A DNA stretch of 64,000 nucleotides. Source: Pukyongia salina (GTDB lineage: Bacteria; Bacteroidota; Bacteroidia; Flavobacteriales; Flavobacteriaceae). Below are positions 63,523-64,000 of this stretch, one piece after another (position 1 is the stretch's first letter; the number at the start of each line of letters is the position of its first letter). The position numbers and the translations under genes are program-made. The notes under the pieces are model-generated. The model saw only the letters and a program-made list of their open reading frames with translations, made no database searches and was not told where the DNA came from. The stretch is from contig NZ_CP027062.1 of NCBI RefSeq assembly GCF_002966125.1, forward strand, positions 806,001-870,000, given 5' to 3'.

Positions 63523-64000
63523 TTATACGCCAAATATATGCCTGGAGTTTTCGGTTGTTATTTGTGCGACTTTCGCTTCTGAAATTCCATAGATATCTGC
63601 TACTTTTTCACAGACTAATTTTAGATAAGAACTCTCGTTTCGTTTACCTCGAAAAGGTACCGGTGCAAGGTAAGGGGAATCTGTTTCCAAAACAATATGC
63701 TTGATATCGATCTCATGGAGAAAGGTGTCGATCTTCCCATTTTTAAAAGTTACCACCCCGCCAATGCCTAATTTCATATTAAACCCAATAGCTCGCTCCG
63801 CCTGTTCTTTCGAACCCGTAAAACAATGGAAAATTCCGTAGAGATCATCGTCCCGCTCGGTTTCCAAAACCTCGAAGATCTCATCGAAGGCATCTCTGCA
63901 ATGAATTACTATGGGTAATTTGTGTTTTTTTGCTAGTTGAATTTGTTCCCGAAAGGCTTTTTTCTGAATTTCCAAAGTGGAAGTATCCCAGTACAGATCA
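63523..64000 (-). CDS. tatD: TatD-family metal-dependent hydrolase, C-terminal part (cut by window edge)
   Basis: About 159 residues visible; the frame is open through the right edge. Family motifs: LPIVIHCRDAFDEI, GIFHCFTGSKEQAERAI, LGIGGVVTFKNGK, LETDSPYLAPVPFRGKRNE. The TIM-barrel enzymes are 3'-5' DNA/RNA exonucleases or D-aminoacyl-tRNA deacylases. Ends one base before ansA. Confidence 0.93.
   Translation of the reverse strand, partial: DLYWDTSTLEIQKKAFREQIQLAKKHKLPIVIHCRDAFDEIFEVLETERDDDLYGIFHCFTGSKEQAERAIGFNMKLGIGGVVTFKNGKIDTFLHEIDIKHIVLETDSPYLAPVPFRGKRNESSYLKLVCEKVADIYGISEAKVAQITTENSRHIFGV

Noticed and set aside
1-64000. Integrated phage, transposon or genomic island
   Set aside because: No integrase, transposase, phage structural gene or composition shift found; housekeeping genes occur throughout.

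Overview
The window is a chromosomal segment of a free-living, probably marine member of the Flavobacteriaceae (Bacteroidota). The evidence is the gene families (alternative complex III with a multihaem ActA, DUF5916 and DUF5686 outer-membrane proteins, flavobacterial surface proteins opening with a VGIGT-type module, a GH92 mannosidase, duplicated ExbD genes), the repeated Bacteroidota promoter -7 element TAnnTTTG (several with TTG about 17-23 bases upstream), and AT-rich start regions without a clear Shine-Dalgarno. I see no phage, plasmid, transposase or CRISPR signature; most of it is ordinary core genome.

Layout. 1-2.5 kb: start of an alternative complex III operon on the minus strand (ActB cut by the window edge, plus a six-haem ActA-like cytochrome). 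2.7-8.4 kb: a SPOR protein, a DinB-like protein and the rimP-nusA-infB operon, with a terminator-like hairpin just before rimP. 8.5-14.6 kb: universal stress protein and lipoprotein pair, an orphan TPR histidine kinase flanked by two copies of the lipoprotein gene's 3' end (one decayed), then a phosphatidyltransferase-phosphoesterase pair. 14.8-16.6 kb: a cysteine-less ArsC-like protein, tRNA-Gln, and directly upstream of that tRNA a perfect array of seven 131-bp repeats built from a mutated 5' half of the same tRNA. 16.6-27.9 kb: a TMEM260/DUF2723 glycosyltransferase-like protein and polysaccharide deacetylase, a surface protein, a one-cysteine thioredoxin, a second phosphoesterase, and a GH92 mannosidase-glycosylasparaginase pair suited to N-glycan breakdown. 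28-33.9 kb: a histidine kinase/LytTR regulator pair, a large surface protein with YadA-head-like and C1q-like parts, and a cytochrome c lipoprotein. 33.9-38.5 kb: a cyanophycin module (synthetase, cyanophycinase, isoaspartyl peptidase). 38.5-45 kb: polA, another surface protein and a DUF5916 barrel. 45.1-48.1 kb: rplM-rpsI-rpsB-tsf. 48.1-58.6 kb: a trypsin-like lipoprotein, pyrH-frr, a DUF5686-like barrel, an RND exporter, asnS and rpoN. 58.6-61.8 kb: ExbB-ExbD-ExbD energising operon beside a porin-like protein. 61.8-64 kb: a 90-bp triple repeat, tRNA-Ser, and tatD-ansA.

The genes suggest an aerobic heterotroph that respires through alternative complex III, degrades glycoproteins, and can store nitrogen and carbon as cyanophycin. 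The most unusual structure is the 7 x 131-bp tRNA-Gln-derived array at 15419-16335: every unit has the same two palindromic insertions, an inverted-looking anticodon loop and its own copy of the tRNA promoter.
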